From Gilliamella sp. Choc5-1 (GTDB taxonomy: Bacteria; Pseudomonadota; Gammaproteobacteria; Enterobacterales; Orbaceae), in NCBI RefSeq assembly GCF_001690595.1, contig NZ_LZHH01000054.1:1-64000 (forward strand): DNA of 64,000 bases, read 5' to 3'. The position numbers and the translations under genes are program-made. Below the pieces are notes generated by a model that ran no database searches, was not told where the DNA came from, and saw only the letters and a program-made list of their open reading frames with translations. Of the stretch, positions 9,737 to 18,652 are shown piece by piece. The stretch's first letter is position 1, and the number at the start of each line of letters is the position of its first letter.

Positions 9737-10864
9737 ATGGCTAGCGATAATGATCTAGATAAAAGTGAACAACCTACCGATAGCAAAATAAAAAAGGCTA
9801 GAGAAAAGGGACAGATCCCCAGATCTCGAGAATTAACTTCTTTGTTAATATTGTTAATAGGTATCTCTTTATTTGGGGTAATGGGATCACATTTAGTTAA
9901 CCAATTAATCACAATGATAAAAACTGCAATCAAGGTTTCGTATAAAACTGATGACAGATTAATGGTCTTTAATTTAGTTAACTTATTAATCCATGGTTTT
10001 TGGGCAATTGTATCCATTTTTTTTGGTCTAGTTATTATTGCTATATTTGCACCACTTTGTGTTGGCGGTTTACTATTTAGCCTGCAATCAATTAAGCCTA
10101 ATTTTCAAAAACTAAATCCGATATCTGGATTTGGTAGAATATTTAGTATTAGAGTTTTTTCTGAATTACTAAAAAGCATACTTAAAGTTATTTTTATTTC
10201 TATAGCTTCAACATTGTTTGTAATGCACCATTTCCCTTACATGCTTTCGTTACCCAATATGCATTTAAATAGCGCATTAACTAAAGCAATACAGCTAGTG
10301 ATTCTTTGTGGAATTTTTAGTGTTATATCTTTAATACCCATGGTTGGTTTTGATATTTTCTATCAAATATGGAGTAATTTAAAGAAACTGAAAATGTCAA
10401 AACAAGAAATTAAAGATGAATTTAAAGAACAAGAGGGAAACCCACAAATCAAAGGGCGTATTCGTCAAATGCAACAGACTATTGCTAGACGCCGTATGAT
10501 GAAAGATGTACCTAAAGCCAATGTGATTATTACTAACCCAACGCATTATGCCGTCGCTCTGCAATATGATGAAAAAACAATGATTGCTCCAAAATTATTA
10601 GCGAAAGGAACAAATAAAATTGCGTTACGCATCAAAGAAATTGCTAATGAACATAATATCCCCCAGTTAGAAGCTCCACCGCTTGCCCGTGCTTTATACC
10701 GTCATGGTGAAATAGGCGAAACAATACCAACCGAATTATATACCGCGGTTGCCCAAATTCTAGCGTGGGTTTATCAATTGAAACATTGGTATAAATATGG
10801 TGGCGATAAACCAATAGCGCCAAATAATTTACCCATACCTGAATCACTATCCGTAAATAAATAA
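9737..10864 (+). CDS. flhB: flagellar export switch protein FlhB
   Basis: Inner-membrane component of the flagellar type III export gate that switches export from rod/hook to filament proteins. The 375-aa product has the family start (KKAREKGQIPRSRELTSLLI), four membrane segments in the first 215 residues, and the cytoplasmic domain with the self-cleaving NPTH motif (ITNPTHYAVAL, near residue 270). Cleavage between Asn and Pro is the known switch. The gene is 18 bp before flhA. Confidence 0.97.
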   Translation: MASDNDLDKSEQPTDSKIKKAREKGQIPRSRELTSLLILLIGISLFGVMGSHLVNQLITMIKTAIKVSYKTDDRLMVFNLVNLLIHGFWAIVSIFFGLVIIAIFAPLCVGGLLFSLQSIKPNFQKLNPISGFGRIFSIRVFSELLKSILKVIFISIASTLFVMHHFPYMLSLPNMHLNSALTKAIQLVILCGIFSVISLIPMVGFDIFYQIWSNLKKLKMSKQEIKDEFKEQEGNPQIKGRIRQMQQTIARRRMMKDVPKANVIITNPTHYAVALQYDEKTMIAPKLLAKGTNKIALRIKEIANEHNIPQLEAPPLARALYRHGEIGETIPTELYTAVAQILAWVYQLKHWYKYGGDKPIAPNNLPIPESLSVNK

Positions 10865-10881
10865 AGGTAATACCTAGTCTT

Positions 10882-12966
10882 ATGATTAAATCTAAACTAC
10901 TTAATTTATTATCAAATAATACAAAAAATGGTCGTTATCAAATCTTAGCTGGTCCTTTGCTAATTTTATTGATTCTTTCGATGATGGTATTACCCCTGCC
11001 TGCATTTATTTTGGACCTATTTTTTACATTTAATATTACGTTATCAATTATTATCTTGATAGTCGCATTGTTTACTAAACGTGTGCTTGATTTTGCTGCA
11101 TTTCCAACTATTTTACTTTTTGCCACTTTATTACGGCTATCATTAAATGTAGCTTCAACGCGAGTTGTGTTATTAAAAGGACATACAGGTAGTGCTGCTG
11201 CGGGGCGCGTTATTGAAGCCTTTGGCCACTTTTTAGTAGGGGGTAACTTTGCTATCGGTCTTGTGGTGTTTATTATTTTGGTCATTATTAACTTTATGGT
11301 TATTACTAAAGGAGCAGGAAGAATCGCCGAAGTGGGCGCACGCTTTGCATTAGACGGTATGCCAGGTAAACAAATGGCAATTGATGCTGATCTTAACGCA
11401 GGTCTAATTGGAGAAGATGAAGCCAAAGCACGCCGTGCCGAAGTTACGCAAGAGGCTGATTTTTACGGTTCAATGGATGGGGCAAGTAAATTTGTACGCG
11501 GTGATGCCATTGCTGGATTACTAATAATGGCAATTACCATTATCGGAGGCTTACTAGTTGGTATGGTTCAACACGGTATGCCATTTTCAGATGCTAGCAA
11601 GACTTATGTTTTACTCACCATTGGGGATGGTTTAGTTGCACAAATACCATCACTCATTATTTCAACCGCAGCTGGTGTTATTGTTACACGAGTCACATCG
11701 CAAGAAAATGTCAGCGAACAGATGCTCAAGCAGCTATTTAATAATCCACAAGTCCTTATTTTAACTGCAGTAGTGATTGGCTTATTAGGGCTAATTCCAG
11801 GAATGCCGAATCTTGTATTTTTATTATTTACTGCTTTTTTATCTATTATCGCTTGGTGGCTAATAAAACAGAAAAAAACTGAACCACAAATCACAAATAA
11901 AACTAAAGAAGTACAGGCAACCACGCCAGCCAACATTGAAGCAACATGGTCAGATGTTAATATTGAAGATATATTGGCAATGGAAGTTGGTTATGGATTA
12001 ATTCCCATGGTAGATCAAACTCAAAATGGTGAGTTGTTAGGGCGAATTCGTAGTTTACGCAAAAAATTTGCTCAAACACTGGGTTTTTTACCACCTCAAG
12101 TTCATATAAGAGATAATCTTTCATTAGCACCTTATCAATATAAGATATTTATAAAAGGTGGTGAAATTGGCAAAGGTGAAATTGTTAATAATAAATGGTT
12201 AGCTATTAACCCCGGTAATGTAACTGAAACCATTGAGGGCATTCCAACAACCGAACCTGCCTTTGGATTACCTGCAGTTTGGATAGATGAAAGCAATAAA
12301 GAAAATGCGCAAATATTGGGGTATACCGTTGTTGATACAAGCACCATGATTGCTACTCATTTTAATCATTTACTACAACAGTTTGCTAGCGATTTATTAG
12401 GTCGATTAGAAACCCAAGAGCTATTAGACAGAATAAAACAAGAGATTCCCAAATTAGTAGAAGATTTTATTCCTAATGTTGTAACATTAACCACTTTCCA
12501 TAAAATACTGCAAAACTTGATCGCAGAAAAGGTTTCAATTCGTGATATGCGAACCATCATTGAAACCATCTGTGAACATTCACCAATTCAAAATGATGTT
12601 TATCAATTACTTAGTATAGTAAGAATCGCATTAGGTAGAGTAATCACACAACAATGGTTCCCAGGTACAGACCCAATCAATGTAATAGGGTTAAATATCA
12701 ACTTAGAACGTTTATTATTACAAGCACTGCAAAATACTAGCAATTTTGAACCAGGGCTTGCTGAACATATTATTGAGCAACTACAAATAGCGCTTAATCA
12801 ACAAGAAGCTATTGGTGCACCACCTGTATTATTAGTAAACCATACATTAAGGCCAATGCTTTCACAATTTTTAAGACCTAACTTTCCTCAATTAGCGGTG
12901 CTATCGAATTTAGAAATTACCGATAACAGAGAGATAAAAGTGAGTACGCAAATTGGGGCTGAATAG
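10882..12966 (+). CDS. flhA: flagellar export gate protein FlhA
   Basis: The largest export-gate protein, forming the nonameric ring that receives substrate-chaperone complexes. It has 694 aa, the usual length. The first 330 residues contain about eight membrane segments and the FHIPEP-family signature (RIAEVGARFALDGMPGKQMA, then IDADLNAG). The remainder is the cytoplasmic substrate-docking domain. It is the last flagellar gene of this cluster; flhE is absent. Confidence 0.97.
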   Translation: MIKSKLLNLLSNNTKNGRYQILAGPLLILLILSMMVLPLPAFILDLFFTFNITLSIIILIVALFTKRVLDFAAFPTILLFATLLRLSLNVASTRVVLLKGHTGSAAAGRVIEAFGHFLVGGNFAIGLVVFIILVIINFMVITKGAGRIAEVGARFALDGMPGKQMAIDADLNAGLIGEDEAKARRAEVTQEADFYGSMDGASKFVRGDAIAGLLIMAITIIGGLLVGMVQHGMPFSDASKTYVLLTIGDGLVAQIPSLIISTAAGVIVTRVTSQENVSEQMLKQLFNNPQVLILTAVVIGLLGLIPGMPNLVFLLFTAFLSIIAWWLIKQKKTEPQITNKTKEVQATTPANIEATWSDVNIEDILAMEVGYGLIPMVDQTQNGELLGRIRSLRKKFAQTLGFLPPQVHIRDNLSLAPYQYKIFIKGGEIGKGEIVNNKWLAINPGNVTETIEGIPTTEPAFGLPAVWIDESNKENAQILGYTVVDTSTMIATHFNHLLQQFASDLLGRLETQELLDRIKQEIPKLVEDFIPNVVTLTTFHKILQNLIAEKVSIRDMRTIIETICEHSPIQNDVYQLLSIVRIALGRVITQQWFPGTDPINVIGLNINLERLLLQALQNTSNFEPGLAEHIIEQLQIALNQQEAIGAPPVLLVNHTLRPMLSQFLRPNFPQLAVLSNLEITDNREIKVSTQIGAE

Positions 12967-13084
12967 TGATCTTATTATGCTAATAATGTGTAGTAATTAT
13001 TTTCTTTTTTTACAGTAATTTAAGACACTACGATAATAAATATCCATAAAAAAGCAAACTAACGCCATATCACAGACAAGAGAT

Positions 13085-13278
13085 ATGGCACTGATATCAT
13101 AAACAAAACTCACCATCACTAATTTAGCTAAACGTTTTATGATCAGTTGTTTGACCATTTATAACGTGCTAAAAAAAGCCCGATTAAAGCTGCCCTCCCC
13201 CTTAACCAGGGCAAATATTATAAGGCCAACCGTTATGGAATTAAAAATTTAGCTAAAGTTGAACTGTTTACTTTTTAG
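13085..13278 (+). pseudogene. remnant of an IS481-like transposase N-terminus
   Basis: From the ATG at 13085 the reading is MALIS, stop, TKLTITNLAKRF, then a helix-turn-helix-like MISCLTIYNVLKKARLKL. After a frameshift NRYGIKNLAKVELF follows and ends at 13278. The two pieces resemble the N-terminal HTH region of IS481-type DDE transposases (pattern LAKRF..SRQTIYNVL..AR, then YGLKRLAKIE). The catalytic domain is missing. The family call is from memory of the pattern and needs a search. It lies at the distal end of the CRISPR locus. Two hairpins overlap it (13064-13089 and 13191-13211). Confidence 0.5.
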
Positions 13279-13287
13279 GTTATATTT

Positions 13288-13305
13288 TTGTAAAAAATAT
13301 TCAGG
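13288..13305 (-). repeat. recurrent 18-bp intergenic motif, copy 2 (variant)
   Basis: On the minus strand reads CCTGAATATTTTTTACAA, matching the copy at 33703 at 16 of 18 positions. It starts 10 bp after the transposase remnant. Confidence 0.4.
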
Positions 13306-13326
13306 ATTCTATACCGTTTCAAGATT

Positions 13327-13356
13327 AAAAAAGCCCAAAAGAGCGATACACTCTTT
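13327..13356 (-). terminator. possible terminator of the CRISPR transcript
   Basis: Inverted repeat AAAGAG (13338-13343) / CTCTTT (13351-13356), followed on the minus strand after five bases by six U residues (A-run 13327-13332). It is placed about 160 bp beyond the leader-distal repeat, in the right orientation for the array transcript. The stem is short, so confidence is moderate. Confidence 0.4.
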
Positions 13357-13516
13357 CATTGAAATCTAGCATAATCAACAAATATTCAAAAAAGAAAACA
13401 AAAGTTTAAGCGATTTATTCACTTTTATAATACGGTTAAACCACATTGAAAGGGTTATATTGTGGGACTTAATGATTATTGAAATTACAACAATGATGCT
13501 ATTTAAATCTGAGCAA

Positions 13517-14084
13517 TTTTTAAACTGCCTATACGGCATTGAAGCTATAGCAATACCTGTCATGATAAGCCCTATTTTTTTAAACTGCCTATACGGCATT
13601 GAAGCCCAGCCACGTATGAATTCACCGCGCAAATCTTTTCTAAACTGCCTATACGGCATTGAAGGAAAAACGCACTAATTGCGCTAGGTATCGCTTTTTC
13701 TAAACTGCCTATACGGCATTGAAGTAAGCAAAATGGATATTTTAGTACGCCCGATATTTCTAAACTGCCTATACGGCATTGAAGGGGTACAGATCCGGGA
13801 CGCAGCATCTTGAGTTTTTCTAAACTGCCTATACGGCATTGAAGGTCTATTTTGTGCATGACGCGCCACGCGGGCCTTTCTAAACTGCCTATACGGCATT
13901 GAAGTCACAAGCGCCTTCGATAAAGGATTCATACAATTTCTAAACTGCCAATACGGCATTGAAGTGTTTGCATAGCTTCTGCAGTAACTTCACCTTTTTC
14001 TAAACTGCCAATACGGCATTGAAGAACTATCAGAATTACAAAATAAATTAAAAAAGTTTCTAAACTGCCAATACGGCATTGAAG
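13517..14084 (-). CRISPR. type I-F CRISPR array, 10 repeats and 9 spacers
   Basis: Ten 28-bp repeats at a strict 60-bp period (starts 13517, 13577, 13637, 13697, 13757, 13817, 13877, 13937, 13997, 14057) with nine 32-nt spacers. On the plus strand the repeat begins TTTCTAAACTGCC and ends GGCATTGAAG; it is transcribed leftward, so the crRNA handle is UUUAGAAA and the Cas6f hairpin has a GUAUA loop. Three leader-proximal repeats carry CTGCCAATAC instead of CTGCCTATAC, and the two most distal repeats have T instead of C at position 4. Spacer and repeat lengths are those of type I-F. The spacers are more GC-rich than the flanks, as expected for foreign DNA. Confidence 0.99.
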
Positions 14085-14221
14085 TAGAATTTTATCTCAA
14101 TAGTGCCTTATTGTAAAAGAGCATACTGCACTTTTCCCAATTTTTACCCTTTTTTTGAGTCTATTTTAATATCAATAATAATCAATATGTTAAAATTATC
14201 CCCAAAAAAAGGGTTAATGAT
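14085..14221 (-). promoter_or_regulatory. CRISPR leader
   Basis: A 137-bp AT-rich stretch between the cas6f stop codon and the first repeat. It should hold the array promoter and the signals for spacer insertion. It contains a perfect IHF consensus (14180-14192) and a short inverted repeat CAATA...TATTG near the first repeat. New spacers would enter at 14084/14085. Confidence 0.75.
14180..14192 (+). promoter_or_regulatory. IHF-binding site in the leader
   Basis: AATCAATATGTTA fits the IHF consensus WATCAANNNNTTR at every fixed position. It lies about 96 bp from the leader-repeat junction. IHF bending of the leader is known to be needed for spacer integration by type I-F Cas1-Cas2-3. Confidence 0.55.
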
Positions 14222-14791
14222 TTAAAAATCAGGAACAGTGGCTGTTTGGCTTAATCCATAGCTATTAAATGTGCCTTGCACTGGCTCTGGGCATTTTTCT
14301 TGTTTTAACCACAAAATAAATCTTTGACCTGTACTTTTACTATTCAAATGAAGATGTGGGTATTGCAAATGAACGCTTCCCCACTTTTCAACCATTTTAT
14401 TTTTCACTTCAGGTGTCCATTTACCTTGTGCTGTTAATCTTTTTTCGGCACGTCTTAACGCACTCTGACCTTTAGGATTAACACGACTCAAATGCAAATA
14501 GCCTTTTATCGTTGCCGGTACTGTTGTGATAGGCATCAATAAAGCATAATCACTTATCGATGATTTTTGCTGTATATCTGCTTTAAGTTTTTGCAATTCC
14601 TGCTCGGTACCAAATAGGCGAATCACTCCGCCTAATGTTCGGTGCACATTGTAACAAGGAAAACTAATTGCGATATTTCCTTGTTGATTAACCAAGATTT
14701 GGTGCAGTGACTGCATGATTTGATTAATCACGTCCACCTCGGTTATCTCAATTTGCGAAATAGCTCGCAGCTCTAAATAGTGTGAGTGCAT
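14222..14791 (-). CDS. cas6f: CRISPR type I-F pre-crRNA endonuclease Cas6f (Csy4)
   Basis: Cuts the repeat RNA just after its hairpin and stays bound to the crRNA 3' end. The 189-aa protein aligns by eye with P. aeruginosa Csy4. His30 in SLHQIL matches the catalytic His29, SKSTGQRFILWL contains the active-site Ser region, and FNSYGLSQ near the C-terminus matches the Tyr region. It is the last gene of csy1-csy2-csy3-cas6f, 5 bp after csy3, and immediately precedes the array. Confidence 0.96.
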   Translation of the reverse strand: MHSHYLELRAISQIEITEVDVINQIMQSLHQILVNQQGNIAISFPCYNVHRTLGGVIRLFGTEQELQKLKADIQQKSSISDYALLMPITTVPATIKGYLHLSRVNPKGQSALRRAEKRLTAQGKWTPEVKNKMVEKWGSVHLQYPHLHLNSKSTGQRFILWLKQEKCPEPVQGTFNSYGLSQTATVPDF

Positions 14792-14796
14792 ATAAT

Positions 14797-15807
14797 TTAC
14801 TCCTTGCCACTAGCACCAAAGACACCACCACGAATTAATACCGCAATAACATAATGTTGTTGCTCAAGCAATGGTTTTTCACCTTTTAATACCCAATTAT
14901 CAAATAAGGTATAAAAGTCTAATTTCTGTTTTGGTTGTCGGAAAGCATGCCCCATTGATGTCACCGAGCCATAAGGTTCTATTGCTATTGGGAATTGAGC
15001 ATTATCGTCATACCAAGTATCGATAGTTCGAATTGCATTGCTGATTTTTTGTGAATGCATGGCGGCTTGTTTGTTCTTCTCATACAATACTTTACTTTTA
15101 GTTTTGCCAGTATCTAGAATTAATTCTTGTGACGGGTAGACTTCTTGACCTAAGCCCATTTTCAGTTTGGCTTCAACGTTAAAAATCACAAACTCTTTAC
15201 CACATAATCCTGCTTCAATCAGTGTAGCAAGATCATTCACCGATTTATCATCATAATCAAATGAGTTTAGTTGATATTGTTTAACATCACTGACTTCAAT
15301 CATTGGTTTTTTATCATCTTTTCGAGTAATCGAAAGGCTAATTTGCTCTGCTGCCATACGGTTACGCCATAACCAACGGCCACTTAAGATATTAATAGCA
15401 TAACGCTTAGCTAGTGCTGTCAATCCTTGCGTTTGAATATAACCCTGCGTTGTTTTTTCTAGTTCTTTTTGATATTCGATATCATTACATACTGATGGTT
15501 TACCTAAAAATGGCAACACTTTACAGCTCCATGTAACGATCAAAGTATCTTTATCGGCATCTAACGAAGCGACATCTACTGTTTGTAAATTTGGTTTTTG
15601 TATTTCAGCATCTAATTTGGTTGGATCGTTTGCTACTGCATTTTTAAGACGATTTGAAATAGTGCCTCGAACTGATTTTTCAGTAACTACAACAGGGGAT
15701 AATTTATTGGTATCCGTACTACTTTGCTGTGAAAAAATGGCATCTGAAATATCAAAACTACGTTCAAAAGCAAGTACGCTAGCCGTTGTCATTTTATCTT
15801 TACTCAT
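14797..15807 (-). CDS. csy3: Csy complex backbone subunit Csy3 (Cas7f)
   Basis: Six copies coat the crRNA spacer in the type I-F surveillance complex. The 336-aa product shows Csy3 family phrases (LAFERSFDISDAIF near the N-terminus; EPYGSVTSMGHAFRQP and YVIAVLIRGGVFGASG near the C-terminus). Length is typical (about 340 aa). It is 35 bp after csy2 with its own ribosome binding site (AAGGAATACATTATG on the minus strand), as fits the subunit made in most copies. Confidence 0.96.
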   Translation of the reverse strand: MSKDKMTTASVLAFERSFDISDAIFSQQSSTDTNKLSPVVVTEKSVRGTISNRLKNAVANDPTKLDAEIQKPNLQTVDVASLDADKDTLIVTWSCKVLPFLGKPSVCNDIEYQKELEKTTQGYIQTQGLTALAKRYAINILSGRWLWRNRMAAEQISLSITRKDDKKPMIEVSDVKQYQLNSFDYDDKSVNDLATLIEAGLCGKEFVIFNVEAKLKMGLGQEVYPSQELILDTGKTKSKVLYEKNKQAAMHSQKISNAIRTIDTWYDDNAQFPIAIEPYGSVTSMGHAFRQPKQKLDFYTLFDNWVLKGEKPLLEQQHYVIAVLIRGGVFGASGKE

Positions 15808-15842
15808 AATGTATTCCTTAGTCTATAATTATCTAAATTTAC

Positions 15843-16766
15843 TTAATTAGTTTCTTGATTGATAATATAAATTTCTGCATCATTAGATTGCAATTCACTG
15901 CATTTATAACGCCAAAAAGCCTGTGATAAACTCTCTTTCAAGCGTAAAGGAAAGACCCATTTACCAAGCCCATAAATACACTCCACAAATTGCGTGGCAT
16001 GCTCATTACTGCGTGCATGTTCAACCTTACCTGCTGAAAATAACGGTGAAATAGCTTGATAGCCCAAATGTAAAGGGACAAGCCAACCACGACCTTGCTT
16101 AACCGATGTGGTTTGCCAGTGATCTTTTTCTTGTGGATGATGATGCAACATCGCTGTTTCAATCAGGGCATCAAGCGCTGTAGCATTAGGATCTTGTTGC
16201 TGTAATTCAGCAGTAATATCTTGCAAATCTTGTGGTGCTTCAACTAAAACAAATGCGGGTAATAGTGCATTGATTAAGTTTTTATTTGATTCTGATGCAG
16301 AATATAGTGCGACTGATTCAATATCAACAACCTGCCCACCAGCAACACGCTGCTGGTAAAGTTTTTGTTTCATCTGTTGGATAAATGCTTGCTGTTCATC
16401 TGCATCATCTAATGTTTCACGATCTTCAATTTTTACCTCAACAAGCAATGAAACATCTAGATGAACTCGCCCTTCTTCAATAATTGAACGAGTACTACCA
16501 TTTTTAGCTAATGGATTACGTGTTAATCGAAAAGTATAATCCGCATAGTTGTTTGGTCGATAAACTTGTACATCACATTCATGACATGCAATTAACACGC
16601 CATCTAAGTAAATAGGATTTTCTGATTCAATTTTACGACTTAAAGCATGAATAGCACCCAAAAACCCCGAAATAGCTGGGAATCCATAGGTTAATGGGCT
16701 AGAAATCGCATTGGCATTATGAATTTTGACATGATCAAATAATAAATAAAAACGTAATGATGCCAT
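15843..16766 (-). CDS. csy2: Csy complex subunit Csy2 (Cas5f)
   Basis: Binds the crRNA 5' handle together with Csy1 and helps PAM-proximal recognition. The 307-aa protein begins with a RAMP-like strand (LRFYLLFDHVKIHNANAISS, then PLTYGFPAISGFLGA), typical of Csy2. Its start codon overlaps the csy1 stop (TAATG), so translation is coupled. Slightly shorter than the P. aeruginosa protein (327 aa). Confidence 0.94.
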   Translation of the reverse strand: MASLRFYLLFDHVKIHNANAISSPLTYGFPAISGFLGAIHALSRKIESENPIYLDGVLIACHECDVQVYRPNNYADYTFRLTRNPLAKNGSTRSIIEEGRVHLDVSLLVEVKIEDRETLDDADEQQAFIQQMKQKLYQQRVAGGQVVDIESVALYSASESNKNLINALLPAFVLVEAPQDLQDITAELQQQDPNATALDALIETAMLHHHPQEKDHWQTTSVKQGRGWLVPLHLGYQAISPLFSAGKVEHARSNEHATQFVECIYGLGKWVFPLRLKESLSQAFWRYKCSELQSNDAEIYIINQETN

Positions 16767-18145
16767 TAAAAGATCCCCTCCCTTTTACGTTGACTTGCTT
16801 TTACCGCTGCATTAAATTCACGGCGCCATTCGCTAAATTCAGGATCAGCAAATTGTTGTTTAAAATTTTTAAATTTTTCTTTTAAGGCATTTTGAATCCA
16901 AGTTGCAAAACGCTTTTCTAAACTTTGTTGCCAATCACCTTGTTCATACTGCTTTTTAAAATCCTCTTCATTCTCTAATTGGGCTCGCTGTGGATCAAGC
17001 CAAAGTTTTTCATCAAAATTGAGTGAATAATCACGACTCCAACCAGCTGGTTGAGTAGTTTGAATATAGCGAGCAAACTTAAGTAGTAAAGATAAAATCA
17101 CCGCAAACGCATCTTTACGATCATCTCGTTCTTCTACAATATTTTTTGGCGCTTCAACCATATCAAACAGTAATTTAAAACCAAATCGACAAAAACCTTG
17201 TAAAGAATGATTAAAAATGGTTTCTTGCTGTTTGCCTACCATAGGAAACGGCGAGTTTTTGAATTTAGGAGGTATGGAAGGTAATAAGAAATAACGCCCA
17301 CCCTGATTACTGGTTAATTGGCTTACACCTTGAGGATTACTTCCTCCCAGTTTAACTACGGCTAAGTCATGGAAAGAAAAATAAGGTTGATGCTCAACAT
17401 CCTTTTTTTTACGTAATTCTCGTGCATATTTATTTTCTTCTGAAAATCGTGTTTGCACCTTCTCGTATAAGTAATTACACAATGAGCTAGGATGTAATGG
17501 AATTAACAATCGATAATTATTATCTTGCTTTGACAAATACGGTTCTTCATCATTCGGCCAATATAATTGCTTATTCAATTCCGAGGCTTTAGGTTTGTCA
17601 AAATCATTAAAGATCGCTTTTTTAAAATTAGCTAAATAAAGCGAGGCTTTTTGCTGATCGTCTGAAAGGGCGGGTAAAACACCTGGATGCCCATCAATAA
17701 TCAATTGTAAAAATGTTATATCATCTTTAATAGATTGATTTAATAAAGAAAAAACATCAAGAGCAGCCGCATTTCCCGAACAATTTAATGAAAGCGTTAA
17801 TGGGGTAGCCGACGATACGTAGTGCTTATTAATTGGTTTAGTTTGTGTTGAATAATTGATATTATCTCCAGAACTTGAAGAATGTACCTCTTTCGAAGTA
17901 AAATGACATAAAGAAATCCAAAATATTCTTCTTGTTGCCGCATCTTCCATCCACGTTTCAAATTCAAATCGCTTGGCTAATTCATCTAATTTTTGCTGAA
18001 CTTCATTCACTGCGACCTGATCGCCTAACTCTTTTGCTTTTTCTAGCTTAGACGTTTCAGTTTTATAATTACTATTATTGGCAAGCCGTTTTTGCAGAAA
18101 ATCTAAAATTACTTTTCTTATATCTTGCCAAGCTATGTTATCCAT
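16766..18145 (-). CDS. csy1: Csy complex large subunit Csy1 (Cas8f)
   Basis: Large subunit that reads the PAM and, with Csy2, forms the tail of the surveillance complex. The 459-aa protein has typical Csy1 phrases (SLCHFTSKEVHSSSSGDNI; YVSSATPLTLSLNCSGNAAA; AVVKLGGSNPQGVSQLTSNQ). A strong AAGGAGG precedes the ATG. It has no obvious promoter of its own: only 33 bp lie between its start and a strong terminator hairpin (18180-18211) following the 104-aa gene, so expression probably depends on read-through from upstream. Confidence 0.95.
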   Translation of the reverse strand: MDNIAWQDIRKVILDFLQKRLANNSNYKTETSKLEKAKELGDQVAVNEVQQKLDELAKRFEFETWMEDAATRRIFWISLCHFTSKEVHSSSSGDNINYSTQTKPINKHYVSSATPLTLSLNCSGNAAALDVFSLLNQSIKDDITFLQLIIDGHPGVLPALSDDQQKASLYLANFKKAIFNDFDKPKASELNKQLYWPNDEEPYLSKQDNNYRLLIPLHPSSLCNYLYEKVQTRFSEENKYARELRKKKDVEHQPYFSFHDLAVVKLGGSNPQGVSQLTSNQGGRYFLLPSIPPKFKNSPFPMVGKQQETIFNHSLQGFCRFGFKLLFDMVEAPKNIVEERDDRKDAFAVILSLLLKFARYIQTTQPAGWSRDYSLNFDEKLWLDPQRAQLENEEDFKKQYEQGDWQQSLEKRFATWIQNALKEKFKNFKQQFADPEFSEWRREFNAAVKASQRKREGIF

Positions 18146-18179
18146 TGACCCTCCTTATATTTTTGCAAATTCAAAATCA

Positions 18180-18211
18180 AAAAGGCTTATATCATCATAT
18201 ATAAGCCTTTT
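18180..18211 (-). terminator. intrinsic terminator/attenuator between the 104-aa gene and csy1
   Basis: Perfect 13-bp stem, AAAAGGCTTATAT (18180-18192) with its complement at 18199-18211, and a 6-nt loop. On the minus strand the second arm ends in a U-run (complement of AAAAA at 18179-18183) followed by UUGAUUUU. It begins only 9 bp beyond the stop of the 104-aa gene and would limit the message reaching the csy operon. Confidence 0.8.
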
Positions 18212-18220
18212 GATTTAATG

Positions 18221-18535
18221 CTATGCTGCTTTATATTTTAAATATAACTTCAATATATTTAATGCATTGTTGTTATAAACCCATTTTTTATGAGAATTTA
18301 AAGAGCGATACTTAGATTGTTCTAGTTCTAAATTTTTAATTAAATATTTGACTTCTTTAATCGTCGAAATATTTAGAATTTTCATTAGATCTCGAATTGA
18401 ATAATCATTAATTTGATGAGAAAATTCGATATTTACTTCATCATTAGCTGCTGAAGTATTAATATCGAATTTTTTTAACTTAATATTTTCAATTAAAATT
18501 TGACATTGAATTTTTAAAACTTTATTCTTAGACAT
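18221..18535 (-). CDS. small putative DNA-binding protein of the cas locus
   Basis: A 104-aa protein, not recognised by name. Good ribosome binding site (AGGAAG 8 nt before ATG). Residues about 45-70 (YSIRDLMKILNIS, then TIKEVKYLIKNL) look like a helix-turn-helix with the usual helix-turn-Ile-Ser spacing, followed by a basic, aromatic tail (SHKKWVYNNNALNILKLYLK). It is read from a strong promoter (18666-18694) and followed by a terminator and csy1. Function is inferred: a regulator of the csy operon is the simplest reading, given the palindromic operators over the promoter. An anti-CRISPR-like or toxin role cannot be excluded. Confidence 0.7.
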   Translation of the reverse strand: MSKNKVLKIQCQILIENIKLKKFDINTSAANDEVNIEFSHQINDYSIRDLMKILNISTIKEVKYLIKNLELEQSKYRSLNSHKKWVYNNNALNILKLYLKYKAA

Positions 18536-18576
18536 AGTTTTGTCTTCCTATTATGCGCGGTTGATAAAATTCTAAA

Positions 18577-18607
18577 CCTCAGATGCGGCAATATCTGGGG
18601 TTTTTTT
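18577..18607 (+). terminator. conserved hairpin with U-run (copy A)
   Basis: Stem CCTCAGAT (18577-18584) / ATCTGGGG (18593-18600), 8-nt loop, then seven T residues: a good terminator for plus-strand RNA. On the minus strand it forms a hairpin in the 5' UTR of the 104-aa gene. The duplicated module has the same hairpin at 18907-18928 (TTCAGAT/ATCTGAA, again an 8-nt loop) with paired base changes, so the structure appears to be conserved. Confidence 0.65.
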
Positions 18608-18615
18608 GTATTTAA

Positions 18616-18633
18616 TACTACAATTTTGTAGTA
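18616..18633. promoter_or_regulatory. palindromic operator candidate in the leader of the 104-aa gene
   Basis: TACTACAA / TTGTAGTA, two perfect 8-bp arms around TT. It lies about 25 bp downstream of the expected start of transcription from promoter A. It shares TACA...TGTA with the palindrome at 18653-18668, suggesting two sites for one dimeric regulator. Confidence 0.5.
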
Positions 18634-18652
18634 CGTTGTTATGTAACTTAAC

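Noticed and set aside
13375..13959. Several open frames on both strands across the CRISPR array (repeated MPYRQF or LNCLYGIEA phrases)
   Set aside because: They are translations of the repeats; the 60-bp period is a multiple of three, so frames stay open by chance.
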